Assembly: GCA_963575745.1 (NCBI GenBank)
Contig: CAUYUJ010015270.1
Span: forward strand, 1 to 64,000
From: Prorocentrum cordatum
Lineage: Eukaryota; Sar; Dinophyceae; Prorocentrales; Prorocentraceae
DNA: 64,000 bases
Direction: 5' to 3'
Shown: in pieces, positions 1 to 9,905 of the stretch
How positions within the stretch are numbered: position 1 is the stretch's first letter
Layout: the number at the start of each line of letters is the position of its first letter
Program-made: the position numbers and the translations under genes
The notes under the pieces: generated by a model
What the model was told of the DNA's origin: nothing
The model's input: only the letters and a program-made list of their open reading frames with translations
Database searches by the model: none

Positions 1-19
1 AACTGGGACTGGGCGGACT

Positions 20-1072
20 GTGGAGGCTGCGGCTGGGGTCGGGGCCGCTGTGCGCATTGCCGAGAACGGGCTTCAGAGCGGAGTGGCGAAGGATGTGGGG
101 CAGAGGGTTGGCAATCATACACACGGGCGCAAAAGAAGATTTACGGACAAGGCGCAAGTCATGCAGGAGGTTGTGGGCGAAGTCAAGGATGCGATAAGGA
201 AGGAGGCCGAGGAAGCGAACACGAAGGAGGACAATACGCATGTCAAGGAAGAGACAGGGGCGATCAAGAAGGAGGTCGAGCCTAACCTCAGGGCTCCTCA
301 CGCACACGGTTACGAGAGCGTGGGCCGCATGACGCACGCGTTCCAGCGTGCGAGGAGACGCTCCAGGAATGCAGCTTCAAAAAGAGGCTTCGAGAGCCCT
401 TCCAGAGACTTCGAGAGAGCTGCGGAGAGGCTTCCGGCTCAGTGTGAACGAGCGGCTGCAACAGTCAAGGTGGAGGGGGTGGCCTGCAGCAAAACGGCCT
501 ACTGGCAAGCCAGAGAGGAGCCCAGGATGTCCAAGCGATTCCGAAGACAGCCGGGCGGTGGTGCGCCGCAGGAGACCCACGAGGAGGTCGGGCACGGGCG
601 CCGAGGGGGTGCCGAGAGCGCGGCCGGAGGCGGCGCGGAGCGGGAGCGAGCCCCGGAGGATCGGAGGCGACGAAAGCGGCGACCAGCCCAAGGGGGAGCA
701 ATACGTGTATTATCCAGGCATCGCTCGGACGTGTGCATCTTTTTTTTCGGCGAGGACCATCCAGGACCATCCTGGACCATCGAGCAAAATGACACACGCA
801 CGAAACCGAAAACTGCACGGGAAATGGACGTCTTCAGCGAGGCTCCCCGGCGGGGTACGTGCAGCGCTCTCCCCATGTGCTCTTCGCCCCTGCCGCCGCC
901 GCCGAGAGGAGACCAGGAGCAGGGTGCCGGCGGCGGCGGGGCGCTGCGCCGAGGGGGAGCACGGGGGGGCCGCGCGCCCCTGGGGGAGAGGCAGAGGGTG
1001 CGGGCCTCCTCGGGAGGCTCAGAGCAGACTTCCGTCGGGCCTGTACACGGGGGCATCCCCAAGAATGGTTGA
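20..1072 (+). CDS. Hypothetical Arg/Glu-rich open frame
   Basis: This is an open frame of about 350 codons with no family I recognise. The first third is rich in Lys, Glu and Asp and could form helix or coiled coil. The middle is Arg/Gly/Ala-rich and the end is Pro/Gly-rich. Around 720-800 there is a T8 run and three near-copies of an AGGACCATCC-like decamer, which looks more like non-coding DNA, so the true coding part may be only the first 700 bases. The overlapping frames are also open because the region is GC-rich. I cannot tell whether it is a real exon or composition. Confidence 0.2.
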   Translation: MEAAAGVGAAVRIAENGLQSGVAKDVGQRVGNHTHGRKRRFTDKAQVMQEVVGEVKDAIRKEAEEANTKEDNTHVKEETGAIKKEVEPNLRAPHAHGYESVGRMTHAFQRARRRSRNAASKRGFESPSRDFERAAERLPAQCERAAATVKVEGVACSKTAYWQAREEPRMSKRFRRQPGGGAPQETHEEVGHGRRGGAESAAGGGAERERAPEDRRRRKRRPAQGGAIRVLSRHRSDVCIFFFGEDHPGPSWTIEQNDTRTKPKTAREMDVFSEAPRRGTCSALPMCSSPLPPPPRGDQEQGAGGGGALRRGGARGGRAPLGERQRVRASSGGSEQTSVGPVHGGIPKNG

Positions 1073-1751
1073 AAAATAGTCAGGGGACGATGTGTTGACC
1101 ATGTTTGGGCATTTTGGGGGGCATCTGTGCTTTTACTACGTTTTATCTTTCCTCCAAAATCCCCCATGTAGGGGGCAGGCCCGACCTAAAAATAGGCCCC
1201 TGGCCCTCTGAGGAGCTCTCCGAGCCCTCCTCCGAAGCCCCGCCGCCTTCTGAGGAGGCCTGGTCCCTCTCGCTTCCCTCGGCGCACCGCCGACAAGAAA
1301 AGCTTGAGAACAGGCCCCATGTAAGGCCACTCTTCCCCCAGTGCCCACTCTGCGCACATGTATCGGGTATAGCCAGGACCCCAGGTGAGGGGACCCGGTT
1401 AGTAGCAGGGCCCCGGAGCCCCTAGATTGGCCAGAATCACTAAACCGGGTCTGCCGTAGCTGGTGTTTTTCGGGTGACGGCAGTTCCGGTTAGTGGAACG
1501 GGGCCTGGGGCGGCGCCCCCCAGTACACATCTTTAAACCAGGTCCCACTAAACCCAGGTCTGCCAACGCCCGAATGTATCAAGCGGAACGAAGGCGCAGA
1601 AGGGTGGTAAGAACGAACAGTTCGCTTCGCAAACGTACCCGAGACATCACAGCGCCGTCGTACTTGTCAAAACAGTTTCGCAGTGCCGTTCCCCATGCCC
1701 GAAAAGACCGCTGTAGATGTGTTTCTCAAGGCCCCCAGGGTCGCATTACGT
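1073..1751. other. Unassigned sequence, no gene seen
   Basis: GC-rich unique-looking sequence with no domain, RNA gene or repeat that I can identify. Short open frames are present on both strands, but none resembles a protein family. Confidence 0.4.
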
Positions 1752-1789
1752 CACTCTCTCTCACACACACACCTTTCTCTCTCTCGCTC

Positions 1790-1837
<48 letters not shown>

Positions 1838-1839
1838 TC
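1752..1839. repeat. (CT)n microsatellite
   Basis: Nearly pure CT dinucleotide tract with a short CA stretch at 1762-1772. It yields false Ser/Leu-rich open frames on the plus strand and Arg/Glu frames on the minus strand. Confidence 0.95.
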
Positions 1840-1855
1840 CCAGACGTCTCTGCCA

Positions 1856-2617
1856 AGCCTTGCAAACTGGCCGGCTCTCTCCCAGACTCTACCAAGCCTT
1901 GCAAATGGGCCGGCGGCGGTCCCACGAGGCCCCCAAGACGTTCCAAGAGGGCCCGAGACGGTCCAAGAGCGCTCCAAACACCAAAGATGGCCTCAAGACG
2001 GCCTACTACCAGGCCCCAGTCAGGCCCCCCAAGACAGCTCCAAGAGGACCCCCAAGAAGGCGCTGAGACGTAGAATGCAATCATTTCCCTTAGGATCGTT
2101 GCCAATTTGTCAGCGTTCTCGACTTTTCGGGCTTCTGGCACTCCAGGACGGCCTAAGGATGCTCAAGATTGTTACAAGAAGGCCCGCAAAGCCCCAAGGA
2201 GGGCCCCACGACGGCCCGAGGGAGTCCCAAAACGCCCAAGATGCCCCCCCCCCCCAGGACTGCCCCAGAGGGCTCGGCGACCCCCCCCCCAAGCATTCCA
2301 AATCGTGGCCGAGCGTTGCAAATGGGCCGGCGGCGGTCCCACGAGGCTCCCAAGAAGGCTGCGACACGGCCCAAGAGCGTTCCAGAACGTTCAAGATGGC
2401 CTCGCGACGGCTTAAGAGACATCGAAAACGCCTCAAGAAGGCTCCAAGACGAACCCCTGTTTTTAAACACACTAAGGCGGCCCAAGAGGAGGCCCACATA
2501 GCTCGAAGACAGCCCAGCAAGCCCCCAGAAGGGCCGCACGACGGCCCAAAAGGGCCCCAGGACGGCGCACAATGCCCCCAAGACGGCCCTAGAGCCCAGA
2601 AGCACCCCGCTGAAGCA
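1856..2617 (+). repeat. Degenerate CCCAAGACGG module tract
   Basis: Dense, imperfect repetition of short words such as CCCAAGACGG, GGCCCCAAGA and CCAAGAGGGC, spaced about 10-30 bases apart. The same word family recurs at about 5.07-5.52, 18.3-19.85, 37.8-38.0, 47.85-48.09 and 56.74-57.12 kb, sometimes reverse-complemented as CTTGGGG words. An internal near-copy is visible: a phrase around GCAAATGGGCCGGCGGCGG at 1901 recurs at about 2317. No convincing protein is encoded. Confidence 0.75.
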
Positions 2618-3013
2618 CTCGACTCTTGATTTTGTCGTTGAGGGATTACGCGGTTAACGGAAAAGTGGCCCCACGAAGCCCCCAAAGTTTCAAAGAAGCT
2701 CCCGGAATCTTCCACAACCATGTCCGTCGTCAGCAAATCGCTTGTCATAGCCGCGACCCCCAGATCGGCTTCAACACGCGTTCCCGCGCGCCTTCACATT
2801 GCGCATGTTGGGCTGAATCCCAGGTTCGCATCCGAATTCCCCAGAAGTCCATTGCGAACCCAGGGTTCCATCAATTCTCCGCCTACCGCCGAACATGTTT
2901 GGAGCAAGGTGCATGGCACGAAACGCCAATGCAGTCTTGTATTGGTATGCGTCTACTTGGATAGACACATCTTAGCCAGCGTGGACCCCAAGCAGTGTGT
3001 GTGCCCAGCAGTA
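2618..3013. other. Unassigned sequence, no gene seen
   Basis: Moderately AT-richer, non-repetitive stretch. No recognisable protein, tRNA or rRNA. Its right side passes directly into the GTGCAAT-type repeats. Confidence 0.4.
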
Positions 3014-3126
3014 CATCTGGTGCAATATATGTAGTGCAATATATGCGGTGCAATCGATGTTGTGCAGCCTATGTGGAGCAACTTGGATGGTGCGATAAAT
3101 GTGGCGACATCTGTGTGGTGGAATTA
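3014..3126 (+). repeat. GTGCAATCGATG-type short tandem repeat
   Basis: About seven imperfect units of 15-18 bases built on TGGTGCAATATATG or TGGTGCAATCGATG. The same family occurs at 4575-4690 and, reverse-complemented, at about 38300-38470. At those two places it is the first module of a longer composite repeat; here it stands alone. Confidence 0.8.
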
Positions 3127-3290
3127 ATATTGACCGTCTTGAAGCTGTCCTGTGCAATCAATCACTTGCTCAACGTGAAGCTGTCCTCTCCACTGCTCGT
3201 GCAAACATCCCACCCTTCAGCCCGCAACTTGGTCGCAAGACCTCTTAAGACCGTGACAGTTGGTACCAAATGGCACTTGGCAAGAACACC

Positions 3291-3903
3291 GAGGCCAACG
3301 ACGGCAGCGACAACGACGACGATGACGCCGCCGACAACGACTACGACGACACCGACGGCGTCTCCAACGACTTCGACGACGACGACAACGACGAGGACGA
3401 CGAAGACGACGACGACGCCGACACCGACGACGACGACGCCGACGCCGACGACGACGACGACGCCGACGACGACGACGACGAAGACGACGACGACGACGTC
3501 GCCAACGAAGACGACGACGAGGGAGGAGGGAGGACGACGACGGCGACAACGACGACAACGACGAGGGAGGAGGGAGGACGGCGACGACGCGAACGACGAA
3601 AAAGGAGGGAGGACGGCGACGCCGACGACGACAACGACAAGGGAGGAGAGAAGACGACGACGACGACGACGGCGACGACAACGGCGACGACGGCGACGAA
3701 ATAGGAGGGACGACGACGAGGCGCCGACGACGAACGACGACGACGACGAGGGAGGCGGAAGGGCGACCACGGCGACAACGACGACAGAACCGACGACGAC
3801 GCCAAAGAGGACGACGACGACGACGACGACGAGGAAAGACAGAGGACGACGACGGCGACGACGACGACGACCAGGGAGAAGGGACGGCGACGACGACGAC
3901 GCA
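3291..3903 (+). repeat. (GAC)n-rich trinucleotide array
   Basis: About 600 bases of imperfect GAC/ACG/CGA trinucleotides interrupted by GAGGGAGGAGGGAGG blocks. All six frames stay open for long distances as poly-Asp, Thr, Arg, Val or Ser runs, so the long open frames here are composition and not genes. Confidence 0.95.
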
Positions 3904-3924
3904 AGAGTGCGTGCGCACGTTTTT

Positions 3925-4365
3925 GTTGAAAATCCGTGTTGCGAAATCCTTTGGTTTGTATGTTTTTTGGGGCACTCGATTTTGAAATCCTTCCGCAACC
4001 GAAGGTTTTTGAAGGATTTCGGCATGCGCGCGCGACGACGCGCGCGCGTGCACTTCGTCTCGTTTTTTGTAGAGGACTCTCGCGACGGCACGCGCGCAAG
4101 GGCGTTCGAACGATTTCGACATGCGCGCGCGAAGCCCGTTTGGTAGTTTTTTTTTAATTCTCGAGAAACCTATGGTTTTATTTAGACTTCGCAAGTGCGC
4201 GCGAGTAAGCCTTTTTAGAACATCAGTGTTGCGAAACTAGGTGTGTTTGTATGTTTGTTGGGAATTCGATTTTGAAATCCTTCCGAAACCGAAGGTGTTT
4301 GAAGGATTTCGGCCTGCACGCGCGACGACGTGCGCGTGTGCACTTCGTCCCATTTTTGCAAGGGA
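3925..4365 (+). repeat. Duplicated hairpin-bearing repeat, two copies
   Basis: Two diverged copies about 290 bases apart (about 3930-4075 and 4224-4365) share the order TTGCGAAA, TTTGTATGTTT, GATTTTGAAATCCTTCC, GAAGGATTTCGGC, then a CGCG-rich stretch and GTGCACTTCGTC. Inside each copy GAAATCCTTC and GAAGGATTTC can pair as a 10-bp stem around 3984-4020. The CG-rich block in the first copy is also nearly self-complementary. No coding capacity is evident. Confidence 0.8.
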
Positions 4366-4574
4366 TAATTGGAAACTTATGGACTGTGGTAATCGAGTGT
4401 GTTCGCATAGTGTTTTCAGCAAAGGATGGCGGGGAGGGCCGATACAGGTTTGGCAGGGATAATATGCGTTCACAGGTCGGATGGACATTGGGTCAGAATC
4501 CTATGTGTTTTGCTTACGTTCCCGGGGGGTCTTTAACCCCGGGGGGAGGGTGGCAGATTTTTTTTTTGCAAGGA

Positions 4575-5250
4575 GAATAGATGTTGTGCAGTATACGGTG
4601 TGCAACCTATATGGTGCAATCGATGTGGTTTAGTCGACGTGATGAAAATTTGTGGCGCAATATGTGTTATGTGGTGCAGTCGAGATTGTTCCATCTATGG
4701 GCCGGCGACGGGGAGACGACAGCGACAACATAGCGGCCAGACCGCCGATCAAGCCCAGAGGACGGGTGGCGACGGGGCGGTGACGGCGACAACGTAGCCG
4801 CCAGACCAGCGGAGAGGCCGAGATGACGGGCGGCGACAAGGCGGGTCGGCGACGGCGACAACATAGCCGCCAGACCAGACCGGCGGTCAGTTCCAGTTCC
4901 TTCGAACAGAAGGAACAAGCCCTAAGTTCAAGCACTGCTTGGGGAATTTCAACGCACCAGGAAAGGTCCACGAAGCTCCCAAGAAAGCCCGAAGAGCCGA
5001 AAACTGTGAACTCCCTTTCTGTATTGCAAGGATTCTGGCGTTCTCTCATTTCCACGCTTCCACGCCCAAATATGGCACAAGAAACTTCCAAGACCGCCCC
5101 AAGAGTCGCCCAAAACAGCCCAACAAGGCCTCAAGACGGCCCAAGAAGGCCCCAAGATCGCCCCGCGAGGGGCCCCAAACGACCCAAGAGGGCATCCCTA
5201 TTGCCCAAAAAGCGCGCCACAACGCTTTACCAACGGCCCATGACAGCCTT
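4575..5250 (+). repeat. Modular composite repeat, copy 1 (plus orientation)
   Basis: Four modules follow one another. First, TGGTGCAATCGATG-type units (4575-4690). Second, three units of about 70 bases containing GGCGACAACATAGCCGCCAG (4690-4885). Third, a unique-looking anchor with GAACAGAAGGAACAAGCCCT and CTGCTTGGGGAAT (4885-5060). Fourth, CCCAAGACGG-type words (5065-5240). The same four modules in the same order appear reverse-complemented at about 37790-38480, which marks this as one repeated unit and not chance neighbours. Confidence 0.7.
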
Positions 5251-5289
5251 CAGACGGCTTCAGTAAGGCCCAGGAAGGGGAACACGAAC

Positions 5290-5520
5290 TCACATGTCGA
5301 ACCTTCCGCTTCATAATCGCCACGTGATCTTCCCAGAGGCTCCCGCGGCGCCCCAACGACGCCCCAAGAGGCCCCTCGAGGCTCCCAAAGAAGGCTCTAG
5401 AAGCCGACAATCGCACATTTCGAACCTTCCGCTTGGGACTTCTCGAAAATCTTCCCAGAGGTTCCCGCGGCGCCCCCAAGACGCCCCAAGAGGCCCATAC
5501 GAGGCCCTCAGCGGGCTCCA
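5290..5520 (+). repeat. Tandem duplication of a CCCAAGA-type unit, about 123 bp
   Basis: Two copies start at about 5299 and 5422. Both carry CGAACCTTCCGCTT, then ATCTTCCCAGAGG, then TCCCGCGGCGCCCC and CCCCAAGAGGCCC. It continues the module tract of the preceding composite repeat. Confidence 0.75.
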
Positions 5521-6200
5521 GAGAAGACCGAATAGCCGACAGCCATGGAGTTATTTCCATGTGTTCATGTCTTTCAGATCTCTCGGCGCCCGGCTCTCCG
5601 AGTCTTCCAGCCGTGTCCGTTCCAGCCTCCGCGCGCTCATTTGCGACCCTCTCTGAGTTCCTGCCTGTCCTGCGCCTTCGCATTCCTCCTCCACCGTCAT
5701 CTCTCCTCCCCGTGCCTTCACTCCGACGGCCTCCGTCAACTCCCACGCGGGAGGGAGCGGCATGGCAGGAGCGCGAGCGACCACGAGAGGCGGGAATGTA
5801 CGTGCAGCCATGATTGGGTCGTTCTCCACAGCGGCCCCCGCCAGGAGACGGCGCCTCCCGGGGCCAGGGCGGCCAGGGCGAGGCAGGCGGCGGGGGCCGG
5901 CGATTGCGGGGCCAGGCCGACCGCCGATGCCGAGATGAAGCGCCGGGCCAGGGACGCAAAGGAGAAGGACCACGGCGGCAGCAAGAGGCAGACCTCCGGT
6001 TCGTCGGCTCGTCCTCTGCGGTCCATCGGCTGGTCCTGCGGTCAGGAGCTTTGGCTTAGTGTGTCGCTCAGCCGGTTCTGGCCCACCACGCTTCGGCGCG
6101 ACACGCCATCCACGCCGTGGTCCCCGGGCGTCAGAGTCCCGAGTTTGCCCGAGCCTCCCGCCCCGCGGAGCGGAGCACACACTGCCCGCTCGCACGGCAT
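5521..6200. other. Unassigned GC-rich sequence with uncertain open frames
   Basis: A plus-strand frame from 5545 to 6270 stays open for 241 codons and includes a Lys/Arg/Asp-rich patch near 5930-6000 that could be a true coding remnant. No domain is recognisable and both strands are open, so I do not call a gene. Confidence 0.3.
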
Positions 6201-6233
6201 AGCGTGTCGCCGGTGCCGGCGCGGCGACACGCT
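6201..6233. other. Perfect 12-bp inverted repeat (hairpin)
   Basis: AGCGTGTCGCCG at 6201-6212 is matched exactly by its reverse complement at 6222-6233 with a 9-base loop. There is no U-tract after it and no gene immediately before it, so it is not a bacterial-type terminator. It may be a remnant of a small inverted-repeat element. Confidence 0.7.
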
Positions 6234-6304
6234 AAGCAAAAGCTCCTGTCCGAACGCTTCTCGGGCCTAGCTTGTCCCCTGTCGTTGTGCTCGACGTATC
6301 CCTC

Positions 6305-6376
6305 GTCCAGTGGACGCCTTTTTTTTGTTTTCTCTTTTTTTTTTTTTCTTTTTTTTCGTCCAGTGGGACGCCCGGG
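6305..6376. repeat. T-rich tract flanked by a short direct repeat
   Basis: A run of about 36 mostly T bases (6321-6356) lies between CGTCCAGTGGACGCC and CGTCCAGTGGGACGCC. A direct repeat on both sides of a poly(T) tract resembles a target-site duplication around a minus-strand poly(A) tail, but almost nothing else lies between the two copies. Confidence 0.5.
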
Positions 6377-6436
6377 GGTAGGCCAGGGGTACGCTCGAGG
6401 AACGGTACCAGGACCCGCAAGTGTCAGTGGCAAGGG

Positions 6437-6592
6437 GGCGGAGGAGGAGGAGGAGGAGGAGGAGGAGGAGGGGCAGGAGGAGGGAGGAGAGGAGGAAGGA
6501 GGAGTGAGGGGAGGAGGAGGAGGAGGAGGAGGGGGAGGAGGAGGGGGAGGAGGAGGAGGAGGAGGAGGAAGAGGACGACGAAGAGGTGGAGG
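6437..6592 (+). repeat. (GGA)n purine tract
   Basis: Nearly pure GGA/GAG trinucleotides on the plus strand. This gives false poly-Glu, poly-Gly and poly-Arg frames. Confidence 0.95.
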
Positions 6593-6639
6593 ATGGGGAG
6601 ACTCAGGAGGATATCCCTAGGCCTCCCGGGTGGGGTCCG

Positions 6640-6806
6640 CGTACACGAGGTCGGAAGATCGCACCGCATCGCCGATGCATCGGCGATGCGGCTCGATGTG
6701 GGGCCCGATTTCGCCACGCCGACGTCTCCGATGCATCGCAGACGTCGCCGACGCATCGCCGAGGCATCGGCGACACATCGGCGATTCGGTGCAATCCCCC
6801 GACCCC
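6640..6806. repeat. Palindrome-rich element built on GCATCGGCGATG words
   Basis: It contains a perfect 28-bp palindrome at 6664-6691 centred on GATGCATC, plus at least four further ATCGGCGA or TCGCCGA words. The outer parts also pair: ATCGCACCGCATCGCCGATG near 6658 against the complement of CATCGGCGATTCGGTGCAAT near 6777, with about three mismatches. The size and symmetry suggest a small MITE-like element. Confidence 0.6.
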
Positions 6807-7228
6807 ATAAACTCGGGCAGCATCGGGAAGGCCTCTAGAGATCGAGGAGGCAGGGGGGGATCTCCCGGGCCCCGCCAAGTAGGTGTTGAAGATGCCACGG
6901 GAATCAGCAAGGATGAGATGACGAAAAGCATCAGCGGATTACGAGTCCCGGGCCGTTCACATTGAGTCCGCCGCCAGCTTTATTGGGGAGGGCGAGCATG
7001 ATGGTTGAGGATCCTGCAGTCCTTGGCTGTGGGGACACGCATCCAGAAACAGCTTGTGTATTGCCAGATGGGTATTTGCAGGGGGGGGGCATTGTTATTG
7101 AGCGCACCTGGACCCCAGACCCAGAATACATCGATCGAAAGCATCCCAGTGCGACCCTACCTAGGAGTTGGAGCATCTAGGAAAGCAACATCTACATCTA
7201 CACCGACAGCTACATTAACATTTATATC
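6807..7228. other. Unassigned sequence, no gene seen
   Basis: Mixed-composition sequence between the palindromic element and the GCTAT array. Short open frames only; nothing recognisable. Confidence 0.4.
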
Positions 7229-7543
7229 TACACCCACTGCTATGCTATGCTATGCTATGCTATGTTGCGCTATGCTATGCTATGATATGCTTTGCTATGC
7301 TGCGCTATGCTGCGCTATGCTATGCTATGCTATGCTATGCTAGGTACGCTCGGCTGCGCTGTGTCATGCTAGGCTATGCTATGATATGCTATGCTGCGCT
7401 ATGCTGTGCTATGATATGCAATGCGGCGTTATGCTAGACTATGTTATGCTACGCTATGCTGTGCTATGCTATGATATGCTAGGCTATGTTATGATATGCT
7501 ATGCTGCGCTATGCTGTGCTGTGCTGTGCTATGTTATGCTAAA
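7229..7543 (+). repeat. (GCTAT)n pentanucleotide minisatellite
   Basis: About 60 imperfect copies of TGCTA/GCTAT with variants GCTGC and GATAT. The Cys/Tyr/Met/Leu-rich open frames through it are repeat artefacts. Confidence 0.95.
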
Positions 7544-7662
7544 GTTCGGCGAAGCTAAGATGAAGGTAAGCTAAGCTAAGACAAACCTGAGCTAAGATGA
7601 AGTTAAGGTAAGCTAAGATGAAATAAGCTAAGCTAAGATGAGATAAGCAACGCTAAGCTAAG
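7544..7662 (+). repeat. (CTAAG)n pentanucleotide minisatellite
   Basis: Imperfect GCTAA/AAGCTAAG units with interspersed GATGAA. It follows directly from the GCTAT array and may be a diverged continuation of it. Confidence 0.85.
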
Positions 7663-8207
7663 GGAACGTCACTGGGGGAACCGCGGGGCGGATGCCGGGG
7701 GAACCGCCCGGGGCGGGCAACATTGCCAGGCCCTTTAAGCATATAAAGTAAGAACCCTTCTAGGCAGAGCCTAGGTAGGGAATACTTGGGCTTTCGGAAT
7801 TGGGTTTCCAAGAGACGTCCCCTGCGGCCGAAATTTGAGATCTCTAGGAGTCTCTCGGGGCACTCTGGGAACTGCAGGATGGGTGAAGGCGGCGGTGGAG
7901 AGGGGACGGTTAGGGCGGGAGGGGAAAGGGGGGGGGGATGGAGGGGGAGGGGCTCGGAGAGGAGGAGGATCTAACCCCTCGCGGCCCCCCCTCGTCCGGA
8001 CCCCAGCGGAGGGGAATTCTTGACGCTTCGCGCATCGTGGGGCTTGGCACCCCCTGGATGGACCAGGACCTGGCCGTCCCAACGGAGACCCTGCCGCCCC
8101 CCACCCCCGACCCGCGGGCGCAGCTACCGTTCCAGGGCGAATTGGCAGCGCACACCTAAGGACTTGCCCAGACAGGTTCAAAACGCTCGGGGGAGGAAGA
8201 CCCGTGA
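7663..8207. other. Unassigned GC-rich sequence
   Basis: Includes GGGGGAACCGC repeated at 7674 and 7700 and a G-rich stretch at 7900-7960. No protein that I recognise. It leads into the decayed coding region that begins near 8208. Confidence 0.4.
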
Positions 8208-8885
8208 GTGCTGCAAGCATCGTCAACACCTTGGCATGGATACCTATTGGCGCACCTCCTTCAGCCAGCCCCTTCGGACCAGCCGTTCAGAGTTGGTATT
8301 ATAGACGCGGACGGAGATCCCAGGGACTCCCCCAAGGCTTGCGCCCTCCTGATAATCATAATGCCCATGATCAGGGAGCCCAGGGTATTCCTGTGGCCTG
8401 TCCCCCACGCAGAAGGCACCGGGGACGTCAATGAAGCGGTACTCGGCATCTGCTTTCCTTGGCAAGACGCCCACCTGGAGTTTCGCCAGAAGTTTGCTGA
8501 GACCTGGGGGTTCTCCCTGGACGATCTCAGTGCACTGCACGGCCGCATTGAAGACGCTCTCCTCCACGTATACAGGCTGGTGGCTGTCGCACACCATCAC
8601 GAGGCAGCAAAGCACGCCGAATGCTCGCAGACCTGGAAGGACCTGGAACAGCATGGTTTCATGCTGGAGGAGCCCATGATGGTCCTGGAGCGGATCGTAC
8701 CCGTGGTAAATGTCGCAACCCTGGCCAACGCCAAGTGCTCCATCTGTGCGCTCCACTGCGAGCTGGCAGACTTCGACACTGGGTCAGGGGACTCAGACGA
8801 TGACCTGGCCCTGGCTACATTGAAGGAGGCACCGCTCTGTCGAGGAAGGATCTGGGGGCCCCCAAGCCCGTCTCCCCTGCCCTGA
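8208..8885 (+). CDS. Unknown protein fragment with Cys-x2-Cys, start of a decayed coding region
   Basis: A 225-codon frame with an ordinary amino-acid mixture, unlike the repeat-derived frames around it. It has hydrophobic and Trp-containing helices in the middle and a Cys-x2-Cys-x3-Cys group at about residue 183, followed by an acidic stretch. Right after its stop, other frames keep encoding plausible peptide, including Cys-x2-Cys pairs near 8880 and 8960. The original protein therefore probably continued and possibly had a zinc-binding region. I recognise no family. The initiator is uncertain, because the frame opens with a non-ATG codon. Confidence 0.4.
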   Translation: MLQASSTPWHGYLLAHLLQPAPSDQPFRVGIIDADGDPRDSPKACALLIIIMPMIREPRVFLWPVPHAEGTGDVNEAVLGICFPWQDAHLEFRQKFAETWGFSLDDLSALHGRIEDALLHVYRLVAVAHHHEAAKHAECSQTWKDLEQHGFMLEEPMMVLERIVPVVNVATLANAKCSICALHCELADFDTGSGDSDDDLALATLKEAPLCRGRIWGPPSPSPLP

Positions 8886-9905
8886 CTGCGGCTGGTCCCC
8901 CCGTTCGTAGCGGGCGGTCGGCTAGAAGCGGCACAGAAGGACGCAAAGTTCACGTGCGACGGCTGCGGCAGAGGCCGCCTCAAGTCGACAATAGGGACCT
9001 GGGAGGACGACGAGACCCGAGAGCTCCTGGCGCAGAACCGCTGGCAGGCGTACCTCTCCGGCAACATTGCAGATGGCTCTGTGGGACATGCTGGGTTTCC
9101 AGCGTCGAGACGCGCGGCCTCCCCGCACCCGAGTGTGACACCGTAAGACTACAACGACAGCCTGGCAGGCGGCGGGGAGCAGAAGAGGGTAGTAGCACTC
9201 CCCTTGCTTGCTCACCTCCCTCCTCGGGTACGGGGCGCGCCCCTGCGCGGCTGGCCCCGCCCCTCTGAAGGACCTCTTGATAGTCACAGCTAACCAGCAC
9301 TGCCCTACCCTGGCGAACTCGACCCGGCCGGCGCGCAGACTCAATGACGGGAGATTCGGGAGAGAAACCCACAGGACCCGCTCTTACTCTGCGAAGTGCG
9401 ACACGTGCCCGCCGGATGCACCCCTCCTCTTGCGGAGGGTCACGGACCCTGCCCTCGACTGCTTCCTGTGGCGCCCCGAGCCAGGGACGGTCACCGTCGA
9501 TTGATCCGGTCTCCCTCCCTGGGACCAGTGGCTGTCCGCCTGGCAGGAGCGGAAATGGAACGCTGCGTGGTGCCGCAGGAGGTGCCTTGTCTACATTTGG
9601 GATGTCGCACCAGGCAACCTTGACCGCATCCTTGACCTCGACTCCCAGAAGGTCTACCCAGTAAACCCTACTAAGAGGCCGCACCAGGGCGTCATTGCGC
9701 AAGCCCCCCTGGACGTCGCAGACCAGCTGCGCGCCAAGCGCACCAGTGCCAACGCCAAGGACAGTTTCTCCATAGACCCTGCAGCTCGGGGCTCAAGGGA
9801 TACCAGAGGAGTATAACTGGGAGCTGTAGCGACAGCGGCTCTCCAAGCAGGTCGGTCTCGGACACTCTCGCCCTCCCGCCCCATCTCACCGCGCCCGGCG
9901 CCCCC

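Noticed and set aside
3270-4146. Long frames of poly-Asp, Thr, Arg, Val or Ser
   Set aside because: Products of the GAC trinucleotide array in all six frames.
6201-6233. Rho-independent terminator
   Set aside because: A strong stem exists but no T-run follows and the genome is eukaryotic.
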